This document shows positions 1-13,695 of a DNA stretch of 64,000 nt, piece after piece. This DNA comes from Cladocopium goreaui. Taxonomy: Eukaryota; Sar; Dinophyceae; Suessiales; Symbiodiniaceae. The stretch covers positions 1 through 64,000 of the forward strand of contig CAMXCT020001395.1 of NCBI GenBank assembly GCA_947184155.2. Reading direction: 5' to 3'. The position numbers and the translations under genes are program-made. Below the pieces are notes generated by a model. The model was not told the DNA's origin. It did not search any database and was given only the letters and a program-made list of their open reading frames with translations. The number at the start of each line of letters is the position of its first letter. Position 1 is the first letter of the stretch.

Positions 1-440
1 GTGATTCACTGCAAAACTATGCAAAGTTATATATTATATACATTATTTGCACGATAACGCCGATATGTGCAGACTATTTGCCGATGCGTGCAGACTATTT
101 GCCGATAAGTGCAGACCAGTGCAGATTAACGAAGATGATTGCAAAACAAGAAGCACAGAGTCGCCCAATGTCACCACAAGACCTGAGCCGAAGGGGTCGT
201 TGCGACCCTTCATAAAATGGTTGGGGATGTCCAGCCAGCCACTGGGGAGAGCCTCAAAAAGGGGTACCCCAGAAATGTGTCCAAAATCTAGTGATATGAG
301 ACATCGGTTTGACAAAGGAAAGCTGTCCAACATGTTCCCAAAACAAGCCGTGATTCACTGCAAAACTATGCAAAGTTATATATACATTATTTGCACGATA
401 AGGCCGATATGTGCAGACTATTTGCCGATAAGTGCAGACC

Positions 441-676
441 ATTGTAAGCTCAATTTTGCTTTTCTGAGCTTTGAAATGCTAATTTGGAAGCTTGGGACCT
501 CTAAAGAGCTTGATTTGGAGCAGAAACGGACCTGGCAAAAGCGTGGAAACGCTCCGAAAATCAGATTTTGCAGGCTGCGATCCTGCTATTAAACCGCTGA
601 CATAGGACAATAGAGAACGAGCCATTTTCCGGCCGATCGTGGGGGGGACCCCGGAACGGCCCCAGCGGCTCCTAAG
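441..676. repeat. 236-bp interspersed block, copy 1
   Basis: A non-satellite block beginning ATTGTAAGCTC and ending CGGCTCCTAAG that interrupts the ~340-bp array. Related blocks sit at 4068, 7685 and 12826, so spacings are 3,627, 3,617 and 5,141 bp. It marks a ~3.6-kb higher-order unit. Confidence 0.9.
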
Positions 677-3600
677 TGCACACTATTTGCTGATAAATGC
701 AAACTATTTGCCGATAAGTGCAGACTATTTGCCGATAAGTGCAGACCAGTGCAAATTAATGCAGCTGATTGCAAACAAGACGCTCAAAGCCCCCCAATGT
801 CACCACAAGACCTTAGCCGAAGGGGTCGTTGCGACCCTTCATAAAATGGTTGGGGATGTCCAGCCAGCCAGTGGCGAGAGCCTCAAAAAGGGGTACCCCA
901 GAAACGTGTCCAAAATCTAGTGATATGAGACATCGGTTTGACAGAGGAAGGCTGTCCAACATATACCCAAAACAAGTAGTGATTCACTGCAAAACTATGC
1001 AAAGTTATATATTATATACATTATTTGCACGATAAGGCCGATATGTGCAGACTATTTGCCGATGCATGCAGACTATTTGCCGATAAGTGCAGACCAGTGC
1101 AGATTAATGCAGATGATTGCAAACAAGAAGCACATAGTCGCCCAATGTCACCACAAGACCTGAGCCGAAGGGGTCGTTGCGACCCTTCATAAAATGGTTG
1201 GGGATGTCCAGCCAGCCACTGGGGAGAGCCTCAAAAAAGGGTACCCCAGAAACGTGTCCAAAATCTAGTGATATGAGACATCGGTTTGACAAAGGAAAGC
1301 TGTCCAACATGTCCCCAAAACAAGCCGTGGTACATTGCAAAACATGCAATCTTATGAGAGTTATTTGCAGACTATTTGCCGATAAGTGCAGACTATTTGC
1401 CGATAAGTGCAGACCAGTGCAGATTAATGCAGCTGATTGCAAACAAGACGCACAAAGCCCCCCAATGTCACCACAAGACCTGAGCCGAAGTGGTCGTTGC
1501 GACCCTTCATAAAATGGTTGGGGATGTCCAGCCAGCCACTGGGGAGAGCCTCAAAAACGGGTGCCCCAGAAACGTGTCCAAAATCTAGTGTTATGAGACA
1601 TCGGTTTGACAAAGGAAAGCTGTCCAACATGTTCCCAAAACAAGCCGTGATTCACTGCAAAACTATGCAAAGTTATATATTATATACATTATTTGCACGA
1701 TACGGCCGATATGTGCAGACTATTTGCCGATAAGTGCAAACTAATGCCGATAAATGCAGACCAGTGCAGATTAATGCAGATGATTGCAAACAGGACGCAC
1801 AGAAGTCCCCCAATGTCACCACAAGACCTGAGCCGAAGGGGTCGTTGCGACCCTTCATAAAATGGTTGGGGATGTCCAGCCAGCCACTGGGGAGAGCCTC
1901 AAAAAGGGGTACCCCAGAAACGTGTCCAAAATCTAGTGATATGAGACAGCGGTTTGACAAAGGAAAGCTGTCCAACATGTTCCCAAAACAAACCGTGGTA
2001 CACTGCAAAACATGCAATTTATGAGGAGTTATTGGGGCAGGCTATTTGCCGAGATAAGGTGCAAACTAATGCCGATAAATGCAGACCAGTGCAGATTAAT
2101 GCAGATGATTGCAAACAAGACGCACAAAGTCCCCCAATGTCACCACAAGACCTGAGCCGAAGGGGTCGTTGCGACCCTTCATAAAATGGTTGGGGATGTC
2201 CAGCCAGCCATTGGGGAGAGCCTCAAAAAGGGGCACCCCAGAAACGTGTCCAAAATCTAGTGATATGAGACATCGGTTTGACAAAGGAAAGCTGTCCAAC
2301 ATGTTCCCAAAACAAGCCGTGATTCACTGCAAAACTATGCAAAGTTATATATACATTATTTGCACGATAAGGCCGATATGTGCAGACTATTTGCCGATAA
2401 GTGCAGACCAGTGCAGATTAATGCAGCTGATTGCAAACAAGACGCACAAAGTCCCCCAATGTCACCACAAGACCTGAGCCGAAGTGGTCGTTGCGACCCT
2501 TCATAAAATGGTTGGGGATGTCCAGCCAGCCACTGGGGAGAGCCTCAAAAAGGGGTACCCCAGAAACGTGTCCAAAATCGAGTGATATGAGACTTCGGTT
2601 TGACAAAGGAAAGCGGTCCAACATGTTCCCAAAACAAGCCGTGAGTCACTGCAAAACACCGCAAACTTATATGCATTACTTGCACGGTAATGCCGATATG
2701 TGCAGACTATTTGCCGATGCGTGCAGACTATTTGCCGATAAGTGCAGACCAGTGCAGATTAATGCAGCTGATTGCAAACAAGACGCACAAAGCCCCCCAA
2801 TGTCACCACAAGACCTGAGCCGAAGGGGTCGTTGCGACCCTTCATAAAATGGTTGGGGATGTCCAGCCAGTCACTGGGGAGAGCCTCAAAAACGGGTACC
2901 CTAGGAACGTGTCCAAAATCTAGTGTTATGAGACATCGGTTTGACAAAGGAAAGCTGTCCAACATGTTCCCAAAACAAGCCGTGATTCACTGCAAAACTA
3001 TGCAAAGTTATATATACATTATTTGCACGATAAGGCCGATATGTGCAGACTATTTGCCGATAAGTGCAAACTAATGCCGATAAATGCAGACCAGTGCAGA
3101 TTAATGCAGATGATTGCAAACAGGACGCACAGAAGTCCCCCAATGTCACCACAAGACCTGAGCCGAAGGGGTCGTTGCGACCCTTCATAAAATGGTTGGG
3201 GATGTCCAGCCAGCCACTGGGGAGAGCCTCAAAAAGGGGTACCCCAGAAACGTGTCCAAAATCTAGTGATATGAGACAGCGGTTTGACAAAGGAAAGCTG
3301 TCCAACATGTCCCCAAAACAAGCCGTGGTACATTGCAAAACTATGCAAAGTTATATATTATATACATTATTTGCAGACTATTTGCCGATAAGTGCAGACC
3401 AGTGCAGATTAATGCAGATGATTGTAAACAAGAAGCGCAAAGTCCCCCAATGTCACCACAAGACCTTAGCCGAAGGGGTCGTTGCGACCCTTCATAAAAT
3501 GGTTGGGGATGTCCAGCCAGCCATTGGGGAGAGCCTCAAAAAGGGGCACCCCAGAAACGTGTCCAAAATCTAGTGATATGAGACATCGGTTTGACAAAGG

Positions 3601-4067
3601 AAGGCTGCCCAACATATACCCAAAACAAGTAGTGATTCACTGCAAAACTATGCAAAGTTATATATTATATATATTATTTGCACGATAAGGCCGATATGTG
3701 CAGACTATTTGCAGATAAGTGCAAACTAATGCCGGTAGATGCAGACCAGTGCAGATTAATGCAGATGATTGCAAACAAGAAGCACAGAGTCGCCCAATGT
3801 TACCACAAGACCTGAGCCGAAGGGGTCGTTGCGACCCTTCATAAAATGGTTGGGGATGTCCAGCCAGCCACTGGGGAGAGCCTCAAAAAGGGGTACCCCA
3901 GAAACGTGTCCAAAATCGAGTGATATGAGACTTCGGTTTGACAAAGGAAAGCGGTCCAACATGTTCCCAAAACAAGCCGTGAGTCACTGCAAAACACCGC
4001 AAACTTATATGCATTACTTGCACGATAATGCCGATATGTGCAGACTATTTGCCGATAAGTGCAGACC

Positions 4068-4303
4068 ATTGTAAGCTCAATTTTGCTTTTCTGAGCTTTG
4101 AAATGCTAATTTGGAAGCTTGGGACCTCTAAAGAGCTTGATTTGGAGCAGAAACGGACCTGGCAAAAGCGTGGAAACGCTCCGAAAATCAGATTTTGCCG
4201 GCTGCGATCCTGCTATTAAACCGCTGACATAGGACAATAGAGAACGAGCCATTTTCCGGCCGATCGTGGGGGGGACCCCAGGACGGCCCCAGCGGCTCCT
4301 AAG
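4068..4303. repeat. 236-bp interspersed block, copy 2
   Basis: Same length as copy 1, with a few substitutions (for example CCCAGGACGG where copy 1 has CCCCGGAACGG). Confidence 0.9.
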
Positions 4304-7244
4304 TGCACACTATTTACTGATAAATGCAGACTATTTGCCGATAAGTGCAGACCAGTGCAGATTAATGCAGCTGATTGCAAACAAGACGCTCAAAGCCCCC
4401 CAATGTCACCACAAGACCTGAGCCGAAGTGATCGTTGCGACCCTTCATAAAATGGTTGGGGATGTCCAGCCAGCCAGTGGCGAGAGCCTCAAAAAGGGGT
4501 ACCCCAGAAACGTGTCCAAAATCTAGTGATATGAGACATCGGTTTGACAGAGGAAGGCTGTCCAACATATACCCAAAACAAGTAGTGATTCACTGCAAAA
4601 CTATGCAAAGTTATATATTATATATATACATTATTTGACGATAAGGCAGATATGTGCAGAATATTTGCAGATTGCGTGCAGACTATTTGCCGATAAGTGC
4701 AAACTAATGCCGATAAATGCAGACCAGTGCAGATTAATGCAGATGATTGCAAACAGGACGCACAAAGTCCCCCAATGTCACCACAAGACCTGAGCCGAAG
4801 GGGTCGTTGCGACCCTTCATAAAATGGTTGGGGATGTCCAGCCAGCCACTGGGGAGAGCCTCAAAAAGGGGTACCCCAGAAACGTGTCCAAAATCTAGTG
4901 ATATGAGACATCGGTTTGACAAAGGAAAGCTGTCCAACATGTCCCCAAAACAAGCCGTGGTACATTGCAAAACATGCAATCTTATGAGAGTTATTTGCAG
5001 ACTATTTGCCGATAAGTGCAGACTATTTGCCGATAAGTGCAGACCAGTGCAGATTAATGCAGCTGATTGCAAACAAGACGCACAAAGCCCCCCAATGTCA
5101 CCACAAGACCTGAGTCGAAGGGGTCGTTGCGACCCTTCATGAAATGGTTGGGGATGTCCAGCCAGCCACTGGGGAGAGCCTCAAAAACGGGTACCCCAGA
5201 AACGTGTCCAAAATCTAGTGTTATGAGACATCGGTTTGACAAAGGAAAGCTGTCCAACATGTTCCCAAAACAAGCCGTGAGTCACTGCAAAACACCGCAA
5301 AGTTATATATACATTATTTGCACGATAAGGCCGATATGTGCAAACTATTTGCCGATAAGTGCAAACTATTTGCCGATAAGTGCAGACCAGTGCAGATTAA
5401 TGCAGCTGATTGCAAACAAGACGCACAAAGCCCCCCAATGTCACCACAAGACCTGAGCCGAAGGGGTCGTTGCGACCCTTCATAAAATGGTTGGGGATGT
5501 CCAGCCAGCCACTGGGGAGAGCCTCAAAAAGTGGTACCCCAGAAACGTGTCCAAAATCTAGTGATATGAGACAGCGGTTTGACAAAGGAAAGCTGTCCAA
5601 CATGTTCCCAAAATAAGCCGTGGTACATCGCAAAACATGCAATCTTATGAGAGTTATTTGCAGGCTATTTGCCGATAAGTGCAAACTTTTTGCCGATAAG
5701 TGCAGCTGATTGCAAACAAAATGCACAAAGTCCCCCAATGTCACCACAAGACCTGAGCCGCAGGGGTCGTTGCGACCCTTCATAAAATGGTTGGGGATGT
5801 CCAGCCAGCCACTGGGGAGAGCCTCAAAAACGGGTACCCCAGAAACGTGTCCAAAATCTAGTGTTATGAGACATCGGTTTGACAAAGGAAAGCTGTCCAA
5901 CATGTTCCCAAAACAAGCCGTGAGTCACTGCAAAACACCGCAAACTTATATATACATTATTTGCACGATAAGGCCGATATGTGCAGACTATTTGCCGATA
6001 AGTGCAAACTATTTGCCGATAAGTGCAGACCAGTGCAGATTAATGCAGCTGATTGCAAACAAGACGCACAAAGCCCCCCAATGTCACCACAAGACCTGAG
6101 CCGAAGTGGTCGTTGCGACCCTTCATAAAATGGTTGGGGATGTCCAGCCAGCCACTGGGGAGAGCCTCAAAAAGGGGTACCCCAGAAACGTGTCCAAAAT
6201 CGAGTGATATGAGAGACTTCGGTTTGACAAATGAAAGCGGTCCAACATGTTCCCAAAACAAGCCGTGAGTCACTGCAAAACACCGCAAACTTATATGCAT
6301 TACTTGCACGATAATGCCGATATGTGCAGACTATTTGCCGATGCGTGCAGACTATTTGCCGATAAGTGCAGACCAGTGCAGATTAATGCAGCTGATTGCA
6401 AACAAGACGCACAAAGCCCCCCAATGTCACCACAAGACCTGAGCCGAAGGGGTCGTTGCGACCCTTCATAAAGTGGTTGGGGATGTCCAGCCAGCCACTG
6501 GGGAGAGCCTCAAAAACGGGTACCCCAGAAACGTGTCCAAAATCTAGTGTTATGAGACATCGGTTTGACAAAAGAAAGCTGTCCAACATGTTCCCAAAAC
6601 AAGCCGTGATTCACTGCAAAACTATGCAAAGTTATATATACATTATTTGCACGATAAGGCCGATATGTGCAGACTATTTGCCGATAAGTGCAAACTAATG
6701 CCGATAAATGCAGACCAGTGCAGATTAATGCAGATGATTGCAAACAAGACGCACAATCACCACCACAAGACCTGAGCCGAAGGGGTCGTTGCGACCCTTC
6801 ATAAAATGGTTGGGGATGTCCAGCCAGCCAGTGGCGAGAGCCTCAAAAAGGGTACCCCAGAAACGTGTCCAAAATCTAGTGATATGAGACATCGGTTTGA
6901 CAGAGGAAGGCTGTCCAACATATACCCAAAACAAGTAGTGATTCACTGCAAAACTATGCAAAGTTATATATTATATACATTATTTGCAGACTATTTGCCC
7001 ATAAGTGCAGACCAGTGCAGATTAATGCAGATGATTGTAAACAAGAAGCACATAGTCGCCCAATGTCACCACAAGACCTGAGCCGAAGGGGTCGTTGCGA
7101 CCCTTCATAAAATGGTTGGGGATGTCCAGCCAGCCACTGGGGAGAGCCTCAAAAACGGGTACCCCAGAAATGTGTCCAAAATCTAGTGATATGAGACATC
7201 GGTTTGACAAAGGAAAGCTGTCCCACATGTTCCCAAAACAAGCC

Positions 7245-9022
7245 GTGATTCACTGCAAAACTATGCAAAGTTATATATTATATACATTATTTGCACGATA
7301 ACGCCGATATGTGCAGACTATTTGCCGATGCGTGCAGACTATTTGCCGATAAGTGCAGACCAGTGCAGATTAACGAAGATGATTGCAAAACAAGAAGCAC
7401 AGAGTCGCCCAATGTCACCACAAGACCTGAGCCGAAGGGGTCGTTGCGACCCTTCATAAAATGGTTGGGGATGTCCAGCCAGCCACTGGGGAGAGCCTCA
7501 AAAAGGGGTACCCCAGAAATGTGTCCAAAATCTAGTGATATGAGACATCGGTTTGACAAAGGAAAGCTGTCCAACATGTTCCCAAAACAAGCCGTGATTC
7601 ACTGCAAAACTATGCAAAGTTATATATACATTATTTGCACGATAAGGCCGATATGTGCAGACTATTTGCCGATAAGTGCAGACCATTGTAAGCTCAATTT
7701 TGCTTTTCTGAGCTTTGAAATGCTAATTTGGAAGCTTGGGACCTCTAAAGAGCTTGATTTGGAGCAGAAACGGACCTGGCAAAAGCGTGGAAACGCTCCG
7801 AAAATCAGATTTTGCAGGCTGCGATCCTGCTATTAAACCGCTGACATAGGACAATAGAGAACGAGCCATTTTCCGGCCGATCGTGGGGGGGACCCCGGAA
7901 CGGCCCCAGCGGCTCCTAAGTGCACACTATTTGCTGATAAATGCAAACTATTTGCCGATAAGTGCAGACTATTTGCCGATAAGTGCAGACCAGTGCAAAT
8001 TAATGCAGCTGATTGCAAACAAGACGCTCAAAGCCCCCCAATGTCACCACAAGACCTTAGCCGAAGGGGTCGTTGCGACCCTTCATAAAATGGTTGGGGA
8101 TGTCCAGCCAGCCAGTGGCGAGAGCCTCAAAAAGGGGTACCCCAGAAACGTGTCCAAAATCTAGTGATATGAGACATCGGTTTGACAGAGGAAGGCTGTC
8201 CAACATATACCCAAAACAAGTAGTGATTCACTGCAAAACTATGCAAAGTTATATATTATATACATTATTTGCACGATAAGGCCGATATGTGCAGACTATT
8301 TGCCGATGCATGCAGACTATTTGCCGATAAGTGCAGACCAGTGCAGATTAATGCAGATGATTGCAAACAAGAAGCACATAGTCGCCCAATGTCACCACAA
8401 GACCTGAGCCGAAGGGGTCGTTGCGACCCTTCATAAAATGGTTGGGGATGTCCAGCCAGCCACTGGGGAGAGCCTCAAAAAAGGGTACCCCAGAAACGTG
8501 TCCAAAATCTAGTGATATGAGACATCGGTTTGACAAAGGAAAGCTGTCCAACATGTCCCCAAAACAAGCCGTGGTACATTGCAAAACATGCAATCTTATG
8601 AGAGTTATTTGCAGACTATTTGCCGATAAGTGCAGACTATTTGCCGATAAGTGCAGACCAGTGCAGATTAATGCAGCTGATTGCAAACAAGACGCACAAA
8701 GCCCCCCAATGTCACCACAAGACCTGAGCCGAAGTGGTCGTTGCGACCCTTCATAAAATGGTTGGGGATGTCCAGCCAGCCACTGGGGAGAGCCTCAAAA
8801 ACGGGTGCCCCAGAAACGTGTCCAAAATCTAGTGTTATGAGACATCGGTTTGACAAAGGAAAGCTGTCCAACATGTTCCCAAAACAAGCCGTGATTCACT
8901 GCAAAACTATGCAAAGTTATATATTATATACATTATTTGCACGATAGGGCCGATATGTGCAGACTATTTGCCGATAAGTGCAAACTAATGCCGATAAATG
9001 CAGACCAGTGCAGATTAATGCA
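7245..9022. repeat. Near-identical duplicate of window positions 1-1778 (offset 7,244)
   Basis: This stretch repeats positions 1-1778 almost base for base, including rare monomer variants (GTGCCCCAG at 1561 and 8805). The first difference I saw is at 1703/8947 (C versus G), and similarity drops to ordinary monomer level from about 1779/9023. The left limit is unknown because copy 1 starts at the window edge. It is either a recent unequal crossover or duplication, or an assembly duplication. Confidence 0.88.
7685..7920. repeat. 236-bp interspersed block, copy 3
   Basis: I saw no difference from copy 1 in the stretches compared; it lies inside the 7,244-bp-offset duplication. Confidence 0.9.
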
Positions 9023-10370
9023 CCTGATTGCAAACAAGACGCACAAAGTCCCCCAATGTCACCACAAGACCTGAGCCGAAGGGGTCGTTGCCACCCTTCA
9101 TAAAATGGTTGGGGATGTCCAGCCAGCCACTGGGGAGAGCCTCAAAAAGGGGCACCCCAGAAACGTGTCCAAAATCTAGTGATATGAGACATCGGTTTGA
9201 CAAAGGAAGGCTGCCCAACATATACCCAAAACAAGTAGTGATTCACTGCAAAACTATGCAAAGTTATATATTATATATATTATTTGCACGATAAGGCCGA
9301 TATGTGCAGACTATTTGCCGATAAGTGCAAACTAATGCCGATAAATGCAGACCAGTGCAGATTAATGCAGATGATTGCAAACAAGACGCACAAAGTCCCC
9401 CAATGTCACCACAAGACCTGAGCCGAAGGGGTCGTTACGACCCTTCATAAAATGGTTGGGGATGTCCAGCCAGCCATTGGGGAGAGCCTCAAAAAGGGGT
9501 ACCCCAGAAACGTGCCCAAAATCGAGTGATATGAGACATCGGTTTGACAAAGGAAAGCTGTCCAACATGTTCCCAAAACAAGCCGTGGTACATTGCAAAA
9601 CATGCAATCTTATGAGAGTTATTTGCAGGCTATTTGTCGATAAGTGCAAACTTTTTGCCGATAAGTGCAGCTGATTGCAAACAAGACGCACAAAGTCCCC
9701 CAATGACACCACAAGACCTGAGCCGCAGGGGTCGTTGCGACCCTTCATAAAATGGTTGGGGATGTCCAGCCAGCCACTGGGGAGAGCCTCAAAAACGGGT
9801 ACCCCAGAAACGTGTCCAAAATCTAGTGATATGAGACATCGGTTTGACAAAGGAAAGCTGTCCAACATGTTCCCAAAACAAGCCGTGATTCACTGCAAAA
9901 CTATGCAAAGTTATATATATACATTATTTGCACGATAAGGCCGATATGTGCAGACTATTTGCCGATAAGTGCAGACTATTTGCCGATAAGTGCAGACCAG
10001 TGCAGATTAATGCACCTGATTGCAAACAAGAAGCACAGAGTCGCCCAATGTCACCACAAGACCTGAGCCGAAGTGGTCGTTGCGACCCTTCATAAAATGG
10101 TTGGGGATGTCCAGCCAGCCACTGGGGAGAGCCTCAAAAAGGGGTACCCCAGAAATGTGTCCAAAATCTAGTGATATGAGACATCGGTTTGACAAAGGAA
10201 AGCTGTCCAACATGTTCCCAAAACAAGCCGTGATTCACTGCAAAACTATGCAAAGTTATATATACATTATTTGCACGATAAGGCCGATATGTGCAGACTA
10301 TTTGCAGATAAGTGCAAACTAATGCCGATAAATGCAGACCAGTGCAGATTAATGCAGATGATTGCAAACA

Positions 10371-10800
10371 GGACGCGATCACACAAAAATAAACCACCAA
10401 AAAATTGCACAAAGTCCCCTCAATGTTCACCCAACCTGGTCTGGTGTCTGAGGGGTTGGACTGTTTGATACGTTGCCTTGGAACTTCTGAGCTAGTTTAG
10501 GGCCCGAAGGGGCGTTTCGACCCTTCATATGAAATGGTTGGGGATGTCCAGCCATCCACTGGGTAGGCCTCAAAAAGGGTTACCCCAGAAACGTGTCCAA
10601 AATCTATGATATGAGAACATCCGTTGACAAGGAAAGCGCTGTCCAACATTTCCCCACAATAAGCCTGGTGTACGTGCAAACTATGCAAGTATATCTAAAA
10701 TGATGATCCTGGATACTGCTGATCAAGTGGCAAAGGAGCAAAGAGGGAACTCCAGGCCTACATCTTCCTATCCTTCTTTTCATCCTCTTTGCCGATAATG
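10371..10800. repeat. Degenerate satellite monomer with foreign inserts
   Basis: The core at ~10,500-10,690 is recognisable but has many single-base insertions and deletions. It is flanked by sequence absent from other monomers (10,376-10,500 and 10,690-10,790). Either this is an old monomer disrupted by insertion or a poorly polished stretch of assembly. Confidence 0.7.
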
Positions 10801-12825
10801 CAACCAGTGCAGATTAATGTCCGATGATTGTAAACAAGATCGCAAAGTCCACCATGTCACCACAAGACCTGAGCCGAAGGGGTCGTTGCGACCCTTCATA
10901 AAATGGTTGGGGATGTCCAGCCAGCCATTGGGGAGAGCCTCAAAAACGGGTACCCCAGAAACGTGTCCAAAATCTAGTGATAGGAGACATCGGTTTGACA
11001 AAGGAAGGCTGCCCAACATATACCCAAAACAAGTAGTAATTCACTGCAAAACTATGCAAAGTTATATGCATTACTTGCACCATAATGCCGATATGTGCAG
11101 ACTACTTGCCGATATGTGCAGACTATTTGCTGATACATGCAGACTATTTGCCGATAAGTGCAGACCAGTCAAGCTTAATGCAGATGACTGCAAACAAGAA
11201 GCACAGAGTCCACCAATGTCACCACAAGACCTGAGCCGAAGGGGTCGTTGCGACCCTTCATAAAATGGTTGGGGATGTCCAGCCAGCCATTGGGGAGAGC
11301 CTCAAAAAGGGGTACCCCAGAAACGTGTCCAAAATCGAGTGATATGAGACATCGGTTTGACAAAGGAAGGCTGCCCAACATATACCCAAAACAAGTAGTG
11401 ATTCACTGCAAAACTATGCAAAGTTATATATTATATATATTATTTGCACGATAAGGCCGATATGTGCAGACTATTTGCAGATAAGTGCAAACTAATGCCG
11501 GTAAATGCAGACCAGTGCAGATTAATGCAGATGATTGCAAACAAGAAGCACAGAGTCGCCCAATGTCACCACAAGACCTGAGCCGAAGGGGTCGTTGCGA
11601 CCCTTCATAAAATGGTTGGGGATGTCCAGCCAGCCACTGGGGAGAGCCTCAAAAAGGGGTACCCCAGAAACGTGTCCAAAATCGAGTGATATGAGACTTC
11701 TGTTTGACAAAGGAAAGCGGTCCAACATGTTCCCAAAACAAGCCGTGAGTCACTGCAAAACACCGCAAACTTATATGCATTACTTGCACGATAATGCCGA
11801 ATAATGCCCTATATGTGGCAGAACCTATGTGCCGATACGGTGCAGAAAACTATTTGCCGATAGTGCAGGACCAGTGCAGATTTAATGGGGCATGCTGATT
11901 GTAAACAAGACGCACAAAGCCCCCCAATGTCACCACAAGACCTGAGCCGCAGGGGTCGTTGCGACCCTTCATAAAATGGTTGGGGATGTCCAGCCAGCCA
12001 CTGGGGAGAGCCTCAAAAACGGGTACCCCAGAAACGTGTCCAAAATCTAGTGTTATGAGACATCGGTTTGACAAAGGAAAGCGGTCCAACATGTTCCCAA
12101 AACAAGCCGTGATTCACTGCAAAACTATGCAAAGTTATATATTATATACATTATTTGCACGATAAGGCCGATATGTGCAGACTATTTGCCGATACGTGCA
12201 AACTATTTGCCGATAAGTGCAGACCAGTGCAGATTAACGAAGATGATTGCAAAACAAGAAGTACAGAGTCGCCCAATGTCACCACAAGACCTGAGCCGAA
12301 GGGGTCGTTGCGACCCTTCATAAAATGGTTGGGGATGTCCAGCCAGCCATTGGGGAGAGCCTCAAAAAGGGGTACCCCAGAAACGTGTCCAAAATCTAGT
12401 GATATGAGACATCGGTTTGACAAAGGAACGCTGTCCAAAATGTCCCCAAAACAAGCCGTGGTACATTGCAAAACATGCAATCTTATGAGAGTTATTTGCA
12501 GGCTATTTGCCGATAAGTGCAAACTTTTTGCCGATAAGTGCAGCTGATTGCAAACAAGAAGCAGAAAGTCCCCCAATGTCACCACAAGACCTGAGCCGAA
12601 GGGGTCGTTGCGACCCTTCATAAAATGGTTGGGGATGTCCAGCCAGCCACTGGGGAGAGCCTCAAAAACGGGTACCCCAGAAATGTGTCCAAAATCTAGT
12701 GATATGAGACATCGGTTTGACAAAGGAAAGCTGTCCAACATGTCCCCAAAACAAGCCGTGGTACATTGCAAAACATACAATCTTATGAGAGTTATTTGCA
12801 GACTATTTGCCGATAAGCGCAGACC

Positions 12826-13036
12826 ATTGTAAGCTCAATTTTGCTTTTCGAAGTTTTGAAATGCTATTTTGCAAGCTTGGAACCTCTAAAGAGCTTGATT
12901 TAAAGGAAACGCTCCGAAAATCAGATTTTGCCGGCTGCGATCCTGCTATTAAACCGCTGACATAGGACAATAGAGAACCAGCCATTTTCCGGCCGATCGT
13001 GGGGGGCACCCCAGGACGGCCCCAGCGGCTCCTAAG
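12826..13036. repeat. 211-bp interspersed block, copy 4 (internal deletion)
   Basis: Same ends as the other blocks, but about 25 bp are missing near 12,902 and substitutions are more frequent. This is the oldest-looking copy. Confidence 0.85.
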
Positions 13037-13695
13037 TGGAGACCAATGCCGATAAGTGCAGACTATTTGCCGATAAGTGCAGACCAGTGCAGATTAATGC
13101 AGCTAATTGCAAACAAGATGCACAAAGTCCCCCAATGTCACCACAAGACCTGAGCCGAAGGGGTCGTTGCGACCCTTCATAATATGGTTGGGGATGTCCA
13201 GCCAGCCTCTGGGGAGAGCCTCAAAAAGGGGTACCCCAGAAACGTGTCCAAAATCGAGTGATATGAGACTTCGGTTTGACAAAGGAAAGTGATCCAAAAA
13301 TTCCCAAAACAAGCCGTGAGTCACTGCAAAAACACCGCAAACTTATATGCATTACTTGCACGATAATGCCGATATGTGCAGACTATTTGCCGATAAGTGC
13401 AGACCAGTGCAGATTAATTAATGCAGCTGATTGCAAACAAGACGCGCAAAGTCCCCCAATATCACCACAAGACCTGAGCCGAAGGGGTCGCTGCGACCCT
13501 TCATAAAATGGTTGGGGATATCCAGCCAGCCACTGGGGAGAGCCTCAAAAACGGGTACCCCAGAAACGTGTCCAAAATCTAGTGATATGAGACATCGGTT
13601 TGACAAAAGAACGCTGTCCAAAATGTCCCCAAAACAAGCCGTAATTCACTGCAAAACTATGAAAATTTATGTGCATTACTTGCACGATAATGCCG

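Larger units (their letters stand above)
1..13695. repeat. ~340-bp satellite array, 37 copies
   Basis: Tandem satellite with a monomer of about 320-350 bp. A conserved core (for example GGTTGGGGATGTCCAGCC near 848, 1197, 1515, 1865) recurs 37 times. Length variation comes mostly from a 21-bp subrepeat (core GCAGACTATTTGCCGATAAG) present one to three times per monomer. Each monomer contains a near-perfect hairpin (GAAGGGGTCG, 3-nt loop, CGACCCTTC, one bulged G) and often a 10-bp palindrome GGGGTACCCC. Short open frames (60-180 aa) appear on both strands in every monomer, which marks them as by-products of the repeat and not genes. The array starts before the window. Confidence 0.95.

Noticed and set aside
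47-592. Open frames of 60-210 codons on both strands in the ~340-bp satellite
   Set aside because: They recur in every monomer in both directions, begin and end within the repeat and match no domain; they follow from monomer sequence and not from selection for protein.
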